Assembly (NCBI GenBank): GCA_964443435.1
Contig: CAYUCW010000011.1
Span: 1-50,890 of the forward strand
Direction: 5' to 3'
DNA length: 50,890 nucleotides
Source of the DNA: Pseudaquidulcibacter sp964443435
GTDB taxonomy: Bacteria > Pseudomonadota > Alphaproteobacteria > Caulobacterales > Aquidulcibacteraceae
Positions 28,080 through 36,508 of this stretch are shown in pieces; the first letter of the stretch is position 1, and the number at the start of each line of letters is the position of its first letter. The notes beneath the pieces are model-generated. The model searched no databases, was not told the DNA's origin, and saw only the letters and a program-made list of their open reading frames with translations. The position numbers were made by a program, and so were the translations under genes.

Positions 28080-28745
28080 TTATAAAAGCGCCCTATCACT
28101 TACAAAAGGGTTTTGCGTGCGTTCTATTCCAAATGTTGACATTGGACCATGCCCAGGAACAAATCTTATATCTGCACCAAATGGCCAAAGCTTCTTTGTT
28201 ATTGAATTAATTAGATCCTGATGATTGCCCCTTGGAAAGTCAGTTCTACCGATAGAGTTTTGAAACAATAAATCACCAACAAACGCAAGTGATAATTCTT
28301 TCGATATTATTGCAACATGCCCTGGCGTATGCCCTGGACAATGAACAATATCAAATTCAAACTGCCCCAGTTTTAGTTTATCATTATCCTTAAGCCATGC
28401 ATCGGGTGTGCACGCCTCACCCATATTTTGATAACCATATTTTGCCCAAGCTTGTGGGATTACATCAAGTAAAAACTTATCATCTTCATGCGGCCCTATG
28501 ATTTTAACATTAAGTTTTCGTGCAACTTCCATAGCGCCGCCGGCATGATCAAGATGCCCATGAGTAAGCCAAATTTCTTTGATTTTTACATTATTTTCTT
28601 TGGCGATTTCAATAAGTCTATCCGCTTCGCCACCAGGATCAACGAAAACGCCTTCCATTGAATTGGTTTCCCATAAAAGTGTGCAGTTTTGTGTGAAAGG
28701 CGTGACCGGTATAATTACCGCGCCAATTGGTGGAATTTCAGCCAT
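28080..28745 (-). CDS. Metallo-beta-lactamase-fold hydrolase (glyoxalase II-like)
   Basis: A 221-residue hydrolase with the binuclear zinc site THGHLDHAGG (HxHxDH) near residue 60, PGHTPGHVAI near residue 138, FVGDLLFQNSIGRTDFPRG near residue 154 and PGHGP near residue 197. The layout fits short glyoxalase-II-like proteins that cleave thioesters, and the true substrate is not evident. It is divergent from the SOS-type polymerase gene across 152 bases and leads the minus-strand set with the RNA methyltransferase and YcgN-like protein. Confidence 0.88.
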   Translation of the reverse strand: MAEIPPIGAVIIPVTPFTQNCTLLWETNSMEGVFVDPGGEADRLIEIAKENNVKIKEIWLTHGHLDHAGGAMEVARKLNVKIIGPHEDDKFLLDVIPQAWAKYGYQNMGEACTPDAWLKDNDKLKLGQFEFDIVHCPGHTPGHVAIISKELSLAFVGDLLFQNSIGRTDFPRGNHQDLINSITKKLWPFGADIRFVPGHGPMSTFGIERTQNPFVSDRALL

Positions 28746-28862
28746 ATTAATCTTAGTCGCTATTATAAATTTAAGCTTTCATTCTAAATTAATGTGAATT
28801 CTGTGCAAGATGGCTAATGCTTATTTTTAAAATTTTAGTAGTGGATAAAATTAAAACCACTC

Positions 28863-28892
28863 TTGAAAGCATTATTTGTTCATGTTATGTTC
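28863..28892 (+). promoter_or_regulatory. LexA-controlled promoter of the Y-family polymerase
   Basis: TTGAAA (28863-28868), a 17-base spacer and TATGTT (28886-28891) form a promoter. The perfect direct repeat GTTC-N7-GTTC (28878-28892), the alphaproteobacterial LexA box, covers the -10. The implied start site is at or next to the ATG at 28898, so the mRNA may be leaderless. Confidence 0.78.
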
Positions 28893-28897
28893 TATTT

Positions 28898-30232
28898 ATG
28901 AGTAATTTTAGAGCATATAATAATGGTGCAATACCCACTAAACTGCCTGTAATTCGGCAAAATCCCAATGATAATCGTTGGCGTGATGGTGGTGAATTAT
29001 ACTGGCTTTATATTGATATGAATTCCTATTTTGCGAGCTGTGAACAACAAGATAATGTGAAATTTCGTCGCCACCCCCTAATTGTCGTTCCAACTATGAA
29101 TGATTATACATCGGCAATTGCCGCAAGTTATGAAGCGAAATTTTATGGCGTAAAAACGGGAACTTCTGTGCTTGAAGCCAAGCAAAGAATTCCCAATATT
29201 ATTATTACCGAAGCAAGGCCTAATCGCTATGTAGAGTTTCACCATAAAATTATTGAGGCAATTGATAAAGTAATTCCAATAGATTCAATATGCTCGGTTG
29301 ATGAGTTTGCATGCATTCTTATGGGCCCTGAAAAGCTTACCCAAAACGCTTGGGACATTGGTCACAAAATTCAACAAATAATTATGAAAGATGTAGGCGA
29401 ATGTTTAACCGCGTCCGTCGGAATTGCGCCATCAAAACTGCTTGCTAAAACTGCGGCGGATATAAAAAAGCCGCTTGGGGTCACAATCCTTAGAATGGAT
29501 GAATTACCGGGCAAATTATTAGATTTAGAAATTGATGATTTTGCCGGCATAGGCCCTGCAATGGGGCGAAGATTGCGGCTTGCCGGCGTTATGGATGTGA
29601 AAACCCTGTGGGATCTAAGCCCTTCAAGAATGCGCCAATTATGGGGCGGTATTGTTGGCGAAAATTTTTGGTATGCGCTTCATGGTTATGATCCGCCGCC
29701 ACTTGAAACCAAAAGATCTTCCATTGGACATTCTCATATTCTTGCGCCAATTTTAAGGCCTATAAATGCCGCCTATGGTGTTGCGCGGCGCTTGGTGGCT
29801 AAATGCGGCTCAAGACTTAGGCGAATGGGCTATAAAACCTCACGAATGTATCTATCCATAAATGGTGATAGTGGTGGAAGAGCAGGTTTTGAAGCCCGTT
29901 TTGATGCGACATCCGATAGTTTCAAACTTTTAGAAATTGCCGATGGGCTTTGGCTTAAATGTGTGCGAAGCATTCAAGTGCCGCGTGTTAAAAAAATTTC
30001 GGTAACTTGCATGGCTTTGGTGCTTGCCGATGGCGGTGAAGATTTATTTGGTTGGTCGCTTGAAGACCAAGAAGACCCAAAGCATATGAAGCTTTTGGGT
30101 GCGCTTGATGGACTTAATCAAAGATATGGCAAAGATACAATAACCATTGGCCCCAAGACCAAAATTCATAATTTTGTTGGTGCGAAAATTGCCTTTAACC
30201 GCGTTCCAGAAAAAAATGAATTTAGGGAATGA
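28898..30232 (+). CDS. Y-family translesion DNA polymerase (DinB/UmuC type)
   Basis: Error-prone polymerase for bypass of damaged template. It has 444 residues from the ATG at 28898. The frame opens earlier (28817), but that would place a LexA box and the -10 inside the gene. Palm residues are Asp40 in LYIDMNSYFASCEQ and Asp135-Glu136 in CSVDEF, with Phe45 at the steric-gate position. ADIKKPLGVT and the fingers/thumb helix-hairpin-helix FAGIGPAMGRRLRLAG (about residues 210-225) follow, then a little-finger domain. No C-terminal clamp motif is obvious. The SxxSCE pattern is closer to UmuC than to DinB, yet there is no umuD, imuA or dnaE2 neighbour. It abuts murC stop to stop. Confidence 0.88.
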   Translation: MSNFRAYNNGAIPTKLPVIRQNPNDNRWRDGGELYWLYIDMNSYFASCEQQDNVKFRRHPLIVVPTMNDYTSAIAASYEAKFYGVKTGTSVLEAKQRIPNIIITEARPNRYVEFHHKIIEAIDKVIPIDSICSVDEFACILMGPEKLTQNAWDIGHKIQQIIMKDVGECLTASVGIAPSKLLAKTAADIKKPLGVTILRMDELPGKLLDLEIDDFAGIGPAMGRRLRLAGVMDVKTLWDLSPSRMRQLWGGIVGENFWYALHGYDPPPLETKRSSIGHSHILAPILRPINAAYGVARRLVAKCGSRLRRMGYKTSRMYLSINGDSGGRAGFEARFDATSDSFKLLEIADGLWLKCVRSIQVPRVKKISVTCMALVLADGGEDLFGWSLEDQEDPKHMKLLGALDGLNQRYGKDTITIGPKTKIHNFVGAKIAFNRVPEKNEFRE

Positions 30233-31639
30233 TTATGCTTCTAATTTTTTCTGTAAGCCCGCCGCCCAATTTGTGATATCACCCGCACCAAGGCAAACAA
30301 AAATATCACCAGATTTAGCATTAGCCTTAAAGAATTCAGGCAGCGCATCGGGGCTTTCAAGCTTAGTAACATTTTTATGCCCATGCCCTCTTGCGCCTTC
30401 GGCAAAGCTTGTGGCATTTATGCCTTCAATTGGTGCTTCACCAGCAGTATAAACATCGGCAATTGCCACAATATCGGCATCATTTAGGCATTTACAAAAA
30501 TCTTCGAATAAATCTCTTAGTCTTGTAAATCTGTGTGGTTGTACAACCGCAATGACTTTGCCTTTGGTAACTTGACGCGCCGCCGCAAGAACCGCCTTTA
30601 TCTCTACAGGGTGATGACCATAATCATCAATAATTCTTACGCCATCATATTCACCAACCATCGAGAAGCGGCGTTTAACCCCTTTAAACTGCGACAAGCC
30701 TTTTTGAATATCCCCATCACTTGCCCCAAGTTTTACCGCAACCGAAATTGCCGCAAGTGAATTTTGAACATTATGAAGACCCGCCATTGGTAAATGAAGG
30801 CCTTTAATTTCTCTAAGTTCAATTCCTTGTTTTTCACGGAAATCAACGTCAAAATATGTACCATCGGCTTCGGCGCGAATATTAATTGCCCTAACATCGG
30901 CTTGTGGATTAAAGCCATAAGTAATGGTTTTTCTATCAGTTATTTTGGCAACCAAGCCTTGCACACCTTCATGGTCAATACAAAGCACGGAGAAACCATA
31001 AAAAGGCACGCTTTCAACGAAAGTTTCAAACGCTTTTTCCATATTTTCTTTGGTGCCGTAAAAATCTAAGTGTTCTGGATCCATATTGGTGACAATGGCA
31101 ATATTTGGCTTAAGCTTTGTGAAAGTGCCGTCCGATTCATCGGCTTCAACAACCATCCAATCGCCGCCGCCAACACGGGCATTTGTGCCATAGGCATTAA
31201 TAATGCCGCCATTTATAACCGTTGGATCTAGCCCTGCCGCATCAAGAAGCGTTGCAACCATAGAAGTTGTAGTTGTCTTACCATGTGTACCGCCAACCGC
31301 GACCGTCCAACCAAGCCTCATAAGCTCGGCAAGCATTTCGGCGCGTCTTACAACCGGAATCCCCATTGATCTTGCTTCTTTAACTTCAACATTATCAGCT
31401 TTAACCGCAGAAGAAATAAGAACCATATCAGCTGATTTTACATTTTCCGAAGAATGACCAACAAAAATTGTAATGCCTGCATTTCTTAAACGTTCAAGAT
31501 TTGGGCCGTCTTTTGCGTCACTACCTTGAACTTTATAGCCCCAATGCGCAAGAATTTCGGCAATGCCCGACATTCCAATACCGCCTATACCAACGATATG
31601 AATATTACCGACTTCCAAAGGAATAACTGGTCTACGCAT
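30233..31639 (-). CDS. murC: UDP-N-acetylmuramate--L-alanine ligase
   Basis: Adds L-Ala to UDP-MurNAc, the first step of the stem peptide. It has 468 residues. The N-terminal nucleotide-sugar domain shows IHIVGIGGIGMSGIAEIL, the ATP loop is VGGTHGKTTTTSM near residue 115, and DDYGHHPVEIKAVL near residue 345 marks the C-terminal domain. The start overlaps murG by 8 bases. It is the last gene of the cell-wall cluster here. Its stop abuts that of the convergent polymerase, so murB, ddl and ftsQAZ do not follow as they do in most Alphaproteobacteria. Confidence 0.97.
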   Translation of the reverse strand: MRRPVIPLEVGNIHIVGIGGIGMSGIAEILAHWGYKVQGSDAKDGPNLERLRNAGITIFVGHSSENVKSADMVLISSAVKADNVEVKEARSMGIPVVRRAEMLAELMRLGWTVAVGGTHGKTTTTSMVATLLDAAGLDPTVINGGIINAYGTNARVGGGDWMVVEADESDGTFTKLKPNIAIVTNMDPEHLDFYGTKENMEKAFETFVESVPFYGFSVLCIDHEGVQGLVAKITDRKTITYGFNPQADVRAINIRAEADGTYFDVDFREKQGIELREIKGLHLPMAGLHNVQNSLAAISVAVKLGASDGDIQKGLSQFKGVKRRFSMVGEYDGVRIIDDYGHHPVEIKAVLAAARQVTKGKVIAVVQPHRFTRLRDLFEDFCKCLNDADIVAIADVYTAGEAPIEGINATSFAEGARGHGHKNVTKLESPDALPEFFKANAKSGDIFVCLGAGDITNWAAGLQKKLEA

Positions 31640-32723
31640 TTTTACCCTCTATAATTTCATAAACTACATCGCAAAGCTTTGCGGCAGCATCGGGTTTACC
31701 GATAATTTTTATTTTTTCAGCTCTTGATTTTAAAGCGTCAATATTTTCAAGTCTTTGTTTAAGAATTGTGGTAAGCCAATCAACCGATAATTCAGACTCT
31801 TTAATAACATCCGCACCACCAGAAGCTTTTGCGGCTTCGGCATTTATAGTTTGATGATCATTCATCGCGCTTGGAAGTGGAACAAGTATCGCAGCACGAC
31901 CAACAACCGCAGTTTCACTTACAGTTGAAGCGCCAGAGCGACCTATAATCAAATGCGATTTTTGAAGCCTTCCTGCCATATCTTTGAAAAATGGCCAAAC
32001 TTCGGCTTCAACCCCAGCGTCAGCATAAATTTCACGAACCCCTTCACATTGTTCTTCACGAACTTGATGCGAAATATAAAGCCTATGCCTTGTATCTTCA
32101 TCAAGATTAGCAATCGCCAAAGGAACCGCACGTCCAAGCACAGTTGCCCCCTGTGAACCGCCAGTGATTAAAATACGTATTGTTCCGTCTTTTTTAATAT
32201 CAGGATATGGCAATTCCCTTGCCGCCACTAATTCTTTGCGAACAGGATTACCAATAATCACGTGCTTCTGAGTGTTTTTTAAGCCGTCTAATCTTTCAAA
32301 ACCTGAGCAAAGTTTCTTTGCTTTTTTTTGAAAAAATTTATTTACACGCCCAAGAACCGCATTTTGCTCATGAATAATAATTGGCGCTTTGGCTTCTTGA
32401 AGCGCAGGGAAAGTAGGATAGCCGCCAAAACCAACAATTGCATCCGGAGAAATATTTTTATAAAATTTTGAAACCAAACCAAGACTTCTTAATAAAGTTA
32501 AAGCGCCATTGACCTTTCCCATAATTCCGCCTTCAGTTGAATTAGTCACAGGCAAAATAAGATTTTCAGTAGATGGAAAGCCTTCAGTATATTTTTTACC
32601 ACGTGGGTCAGTAATTAAATATACTTCATCACCACGTTTAATAACTTCTTCGGCAAAAGCTTTTGCAGGGAACATATGACCGCCTGTTCCACCTGCTGCT
32701 ATTATTATTCTTTGTCTAGTCAA
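31632..32723 (-). CDS. murG: Lipid II synthase MurG (GlcNAc transferase)
   Basis: Transfers GlcNAc from UDP-GlcNAc to lipid I at the inner face of the membrane. It has 363 residues. The first glycine loop is IAAGGTGGHMFPAKAFAEE, the second is ITGGSQGATVLG near residue 185, and GRSGASTVSE near residue 263 with PLPSAMNDHQTINA marks the UDP-GlcNAc site. The initiator is TTG at 32723; no in-frame ATG or GTG lies between it and the upstream stop. A gap of 92 bases separates it from ftsW, the longest in the cluster, with no clear hairpin. Confidence 0.95.
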   Translation of the reverse strand: MTRQRIIIAAGGTGGHMFPAKAFAEEVIKRGDEVYLITDPRGKKYTEGFPSTENLILPVTNSTEGGIMGKVNGALTLLRSLGLVSKFYKNISPDAIVGFGGYPTFPALQEAKAPIIIHEQNAVLGRVNKFFQKKAKKLCSGFERLDGLKNTQKHVIIGNPVRKELVAARELPYPDIKKDGTIRILITGGSQGATVLGRAVPLAIANLDEDTRHRLYISHQVREEQCEGVREIYADAGVEAEVWPFFKDMAGRLQKSHLIIGRSGASTVSETAVVGRAAILVPLPSAMNDHQTINAEAAKASGGADVIKESELSVDWLTTILKQRLENIDALKSRAEKIKIIGKPDAAAKLCDVVYEIIEGKNA

Positions 32724-32815
32724 CGCATAACCCTTTTAATATTTTCATCTGTAATATTATTTTTTATAAATGTCGAAAAAATTTGCACTTTAAATGCAAT
32801 TTTCCGCAATAGAAA

Positions 32816-33970
32816 TTAAAGACTTGTTTGTCTTAGAATTGAAGCGCCAGGTCTTTTTCGTGTCATCGCAAGTGCAAAACCAATTGTAATTGCGGATCCC
32901 CATAATGAAGAACCACCATAAGATATAAATGGCAAAGTCATGCCTTTAGCAGGAATAAGGCTTAGATTAACAGCAATATTTATACCTACTTGAATGCCCA
33001 ATAATGTAAAAAGCCCCATGCCAGACAATTGCGCAAATGGATCAGGATTTTTTGATGAAATATAAATCCCCCTTAAGATTAATAAAGCAAATAAGCTTAG
33101 GATTATTAATGCACCAATTAAGCCCCATTCTTCTACGGCTAAAGAAAATATAAAATCTGTATGCGCATCGGGTAAAAGATTCTTAATCACTCCTTCGCCA
33201 GCACCACGACCAAATAAATCACCATTTGCAATTGCATCAAGCGCCCGTTCAGTTTGATAATTTTCAGAGCTATCAGGATTTAAAAATTTATTTATTCTTG
33301 TAACTGCGTGCGGCATTAGTGTGAATAATAAAGCAACACCACACAAGAAAAGCCCGATAATACCAACGCCCCATCTAAGGCTTATACCGGCAAGGACAGC
33401 AACAAGTATAACTGTAAAGCAAAGGAGAATTGTTTGCCCTAAATCTGGCTGAAGAAGGAAAATCCCAATCGGTATTGCAACAATTATAGCTGATAAAACT
33501 TCGGCTTTGATTTTAGTATCGTAAATTCTTCTTGTCAAAACCCATGAAATTAAAATTATAACCGCAGGCTTGATAAATTCAGATGGCTGAAGTGAAAAAC
33601 CACCAAATTTAAGCCATCTCTGAGCGCCTTTTGCTTCATGTCCAAATAATAGAATAAATAGAAGCAGCATAATTGAAAAAATATAAATTAAAAAAGCAAA
33701 TCTTCGTGAATTTTCAATCGATAAATAAGATATGCATGACAAAATCACTATTGCACTTAAGGCAAAAACAATTTGCCTATAGACAAAGAAAAATGGATTT
33801 GAATAAGACAATCTATCTGCGGCGGCGCCAGAAGAGCCAAAAGAAAGTATAACGCCAATCATAATTAGCAATAAACTAAGTGAAAAGCACCATACATCAA
33901 TTGATGCCCACCATTTATATAGTTTGCTATCGCGCTTTATTATATTTTGCGTACGAGTATTCGATTCCAT
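32816..33970 (-). CDS. ftsW: Septal peptidoglycan glycosyltransferase FtsW
   Basis: SEDS-family polymerase that acts with FtsI to build septal peptidoglycan. It has 384 residues from the ATG at 33970; a TTG three codons earlier is also possible. About ten transmembrane helices are seen. SEDS signatures include AKGAQRWLKFGGFSLQPSEF near residue 115 and FISYGGSSLWGSAITIGFAL near the C-terminus. The aspartate of VGIFLLQPDLGQTILL near residue 175 is also conserved. It follows murD by 26 bases. Confidence 0.95.
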   Translation of the reverse strand: MESNTRTQNIIKRDSKLYKWWASIDVWCFSLSLLLIMIGVILSFGSSGAAADRLSYSNPFFFVYRQIVFALSAIVILSCISYLSIENSRRFAFLIYIFSIMLLLFILLFGHEAKGAQRWLKFGGFSLQPSEFIKPAVIILISWVLTRRIYDTKIKAEVLSAIIVAIPIGIFLLQPDLGQTILLCFTVILVAVLAGISLRWGVGIIGLFLCGVALLFTLMPHAVTRINKFLNPDSSENYQTERALDAIANGDLFGRGAGEGVIKNLLPDAHTDFIFSLAVEEWGLIGALIILSLFALLILRGIYISSKNPDPFAQLSGMGLFTLLGIQVGINIAVNLSLIPAKGMTLPFISYGGSSLWGSAITIGFALAMTRKRPGASILRQTSL

Positions 33971-33996
33971 ATTAAGCAATAAACCTATTTAATAGT

Positions 33997-35394
33997 TTAT
34001 TCTTGCCCTTTTATGGTTTCAAATATATTAATAAAATGGTCGCCGCGCTTCTCAAAATCCTGATATTGATCAAAACTTGCACATGCAGGCGAAAGAATAA
34101 TTATTTCATTATACTTTGTTTGCCTTGCATCTTTATATGCTGCTTTCATTGCGGTTTCCATATCGCCACAAATTTCAAATGGAACTTTGCCATCAAGATT
34201 TTTGGCAAATCTTGGTGAAGAATGACCGATTAAATAAGCTTTTCTTACATGGCTAAATAATGGCTCTAATGGATCTATACCATCAGATTTTTCCATGCCG
34301 CCAACAATCCATCTTATACCTTCAAAAGCAGATAATGCCTGCCAAGTAGCATCAGCATTAGTTGCTTTTGAATCATTGTAAAATCTTACATTTTCGATTT
34401 CACCAATTTTTTGAAGACGATGCTTAAGACCACCAAAACAATGAATTGCTTCTTCAATAATTTTATTATCAATCCCTAAAGCTTTACAAGCCGCAAACGC
34501 CGCCGCTGCATTTTGTGCATTATGTGCGCCAGGCAATGCTTTTGCGAGGGTTAAATCAACCGCTTTTCGCGCTCTATCAGTTTGATTATCATATATTCCA
34601 TTTATATCGGCCCAAATGCCATAAGTCACAAATTGACCTGAAGAAATAGGAATTACTTTTCGGCTACCTGAGGCAATAAGCTTTGTGCATATTGCGCCAC
34701 CATAATTATCATCAACACCAATAACCGCGGTGTCTTCACTTGTTTGATTAGCAAATATTGTTCGCTTGGCGGCAACATATCTTTGCATAGTGCCATGACG
34801 TTCCAAGTGGTCTTCTGAAATATTCAATTGTATAGCAACATTGCATCTTAAGCTTTTAGTTAAATCAAGCTGATAAGATGATAATTCTATGACATAATGG
34901 GTTTCTTTTTTAGGGGCTTCTAGTGATAAAACGCCTTTACCAATATTACCGCCCATTTCGACATTTTTCCCTGCATAAGTCAAAATATGACTTATGAGAG
35001 CGGTAGTGGTTGATTTGCCATTAGTGCCAGTAATGCCAATAATTTTAACATTATAATCTTTAGGAAGCGCATTAATTTCACGCGCAAAAATTTCTATATC
35101 GCCAATAATAGGAATCTCGGCTTCAATTGCAATTTTCGCCGCAGCGTGAGTTTTTTCGCCATAAATTGCCACACCAGGGGTCATAACAAGTGCATCAAAT
35201 TCTTCAAAATTAAGATCATAAATATTTGCAATATTTACGCCTAATTCTTTCGCCTTTTCCCTTGTTGCTTCATTATCATCCCAAGAATAAATTTCCGCGC
35301 CGCCGGCCTGTAATGCCAAAGCAGAGGTAATTCCCGACCTTCCAAGTCCAAAAAGCACAAGTTTTTTATTCTTGAATGTCGTAATTGGTATCAT
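33997..35394 (-). CDS. murD: UDP-MurNAc-L-Ala--D-glutamate ligase
   Basis: Adds D-Glu to the stem peptide. It has 465 residues. The N-terminal domain begins KLVLFGLGRSGITSALAL, the ATP loop is ITGTNGKSTTTALI near residue 120, and the central domain shows ELSSYQLD and LNISEDHLERHG. FYNDSKATNADAT near residue 335 belongs to the C-terminal domain. It begins 4 bases after mraY. Confidence 0.96.
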   Translation of the reverse strand: MIPITTFKNKKLVLFGLGRSGITSALALQAGGAEIYSWDDNEATREKAKELGVNIANIYDLNFEEFDALVMTPGVAIYGEKTHAAAKIAIEAEIPIIGDIEIFAREINALPKDYNVKIIGITGTNGKSTTTALISHILTYAGKNVEMGGNIGKGVLSLEAPKKETHYVIELSSYQLDLTKSLRCNVAIQLNISEDHLERHGTMQRYVAAKRTIFANQTSEDTAVIGVDDNYGGAICTKLIASGSRKVIPISSGQFVTYGIWADINGIYDNQTDRARKAVDLTLAKALPGAHNAQNAAAAFAACKALGIDNKIIEEAIHCFGGLKHRLQKIGEIENVRFYNDSKATNADATWQALSAFEGIRWIVGGMEKSDGIDPLEPLFSHVRKAYLIGHSSPRFAKNLDGKVPFEICGDMETAMKAAYKDARQTKYNEIIILSPACASFDQYQDFEKRGDHFINIFETIKGQE

Positions 35395-35398
35395 TTTA

Positions 35399-36481
35399 CT
35401 AACGCAATTTCAAAGTTGTAAGACCGATTAGTGCAAAAATTGTTGCCATTATCCAAAACCTAATAACGATTGTAGGTTCTTTCCAATTAAGCTTTTCAAA
35501 ATGATGATGAAGTGGTGCCATTAATAAAACGCGCTTTCCTGTAAGCTTGAATGAAGTTACTTGGGCAACAACGCTTAAAAGTTCCATTACAAATACAAAG
35601 CCAACTATCGCTAGTACAAATTCATGCTTTGAAATTACGGCTACAACGCCTAAAGTTCCGCCTAATGCAAGCGAGCCTGTATCACCCATGAAAATCTGAG
35701 CCGGCGGTGCATTCCACCATAAAAAGCCAAGCCCTGCACCAACAATCGCCCCAAGTATAATAGTTACTTCACCTACATCTTTTACAAAATGAAGTTGTAA
35801 ATATTCTGCAAAAATAAAATTACCAACCAAATATACAATTAAAGCAAATGTAGCCGATGCAATCATAACCGGCATAATTGCAAGACCATCAAGGCCGTCT
35901 GTAAAATTAACCGCGTTTCCAAAGCCAACAATTACGATTAAGCCAAATAAAATAACAAATGGACCGAGGTATAAAAGATAATCTTTTACAAATGGAAACG
36001 CCACTGAATAACCAAGATTAGGCACTGGACTTCCAGCTGTTTGGTATTTAGCAATAAAATAACAAGCTATAGCGGCAATTACAAACTCACCTAAAAGTCT
36101 AATTTTAGAAGAAAGGCCATCTTCTTTTTGTTTTTTAACTTTACGATAATCATCAACAAAACCAATAAGACCAAAGCCAATCATTACAAACATGACTATC
36201 CATACATAATGGTTTTTCAAGTCCGCCCATAATAAAGTACCAAGTGTAACAGCCGCTAATATCATTGCACCTCCCATTGTCGGAGTGCCTTGTTTTGCCA
36301 AATGAGTTTGTGGGCCATCTTTACGTATGGGCTGCCCCTTACCCTGTTTAAGACGCATCCAATCAATCATAGGACGACCAAAAATAAATAAAAATAAAGC
36401 AGCGGTTGCCAATGATAGACCAGTGCGGAAGGTAATATAATTTAATATATTGAATTTATTATGTAAAAGTTCGTAAAGCAT
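35399..36481 (-). CDS. mraY: Phospho-N-acetylmuramoyl-pentapeptide transferase MraY
   Basis: Makes lipid I from UDP-MurNAc-pentapeptide and undecaprenyl phosphate in the inner membrane. It has 360 residues with about ten helices. Active-site elements are GTPTMGGAMIL near residue 66, FVDDYRKVKK near residue 108, NFTDGLDGLA near residue 192 and FMGDTGSLALGG near residue 263. The HHH motif of the family appears as APLHHHFEKLNW near residue 325. It follows murF by 27 bases. Confidence 0.97.
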   Translation of the reverse strand: MLYELLHNKFNILNYITFRTGLSLATAALFLFIFGRPMIDWMRLKQGKGQPIRKDGPQTHLAKQGTPTMGGAMILAAVTLGTLLWADLKNHYVWIVMFVMIGFGLIGFVDDYRKVKKQKEDGLSSKIRLLGEFVIAAIACYFIAKYQTAGSPVPNLGYSVAFPFVKDYLLYLGPFVILFGLIVIVGFGNAVNFTDGLDGLAIMPVMIASATFALIVYLVGNFIFAEYLQLHFVKDVGEVTIILGAIVGAGLGFLWWNAPPAQIFMGDTGSLALGGTLGVVAVISKHEFVLAIVGFVFVMELLSVVAQVTSFKLTGKRVLLMAPLHHHFEKLNWKEPTIVIRFWIMATIFALIGLTTLKLR

Positions 36482-36508
36482 ATTCTCTGCCGCTATGTAA
36501 TAATTGTT

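Noticed and set aside
28817..28897. 27-residue N-terminal extension of the Y-family polymerase
   Set aside because: It would place the -35, LexA box and -10 inside the coding sequence and has no family similarity.
28898..30232. ImuB of an imuA-imuB-dnaE2 mutagenesis cassette
   Set aside because: Intact catalytic carboxylates argue against ImuB, which lacks them, and neither imuA nor dnaE2 is adjacent.
32724..32815. Terminator in the ftsW-murG gap
   Set aside because: Only a five-pair A/T-rich hairpin (TTGCA/TGCAA) before a T-rich stretch is seen. Too weak to call, and the cluster continues with MurG and MurC.
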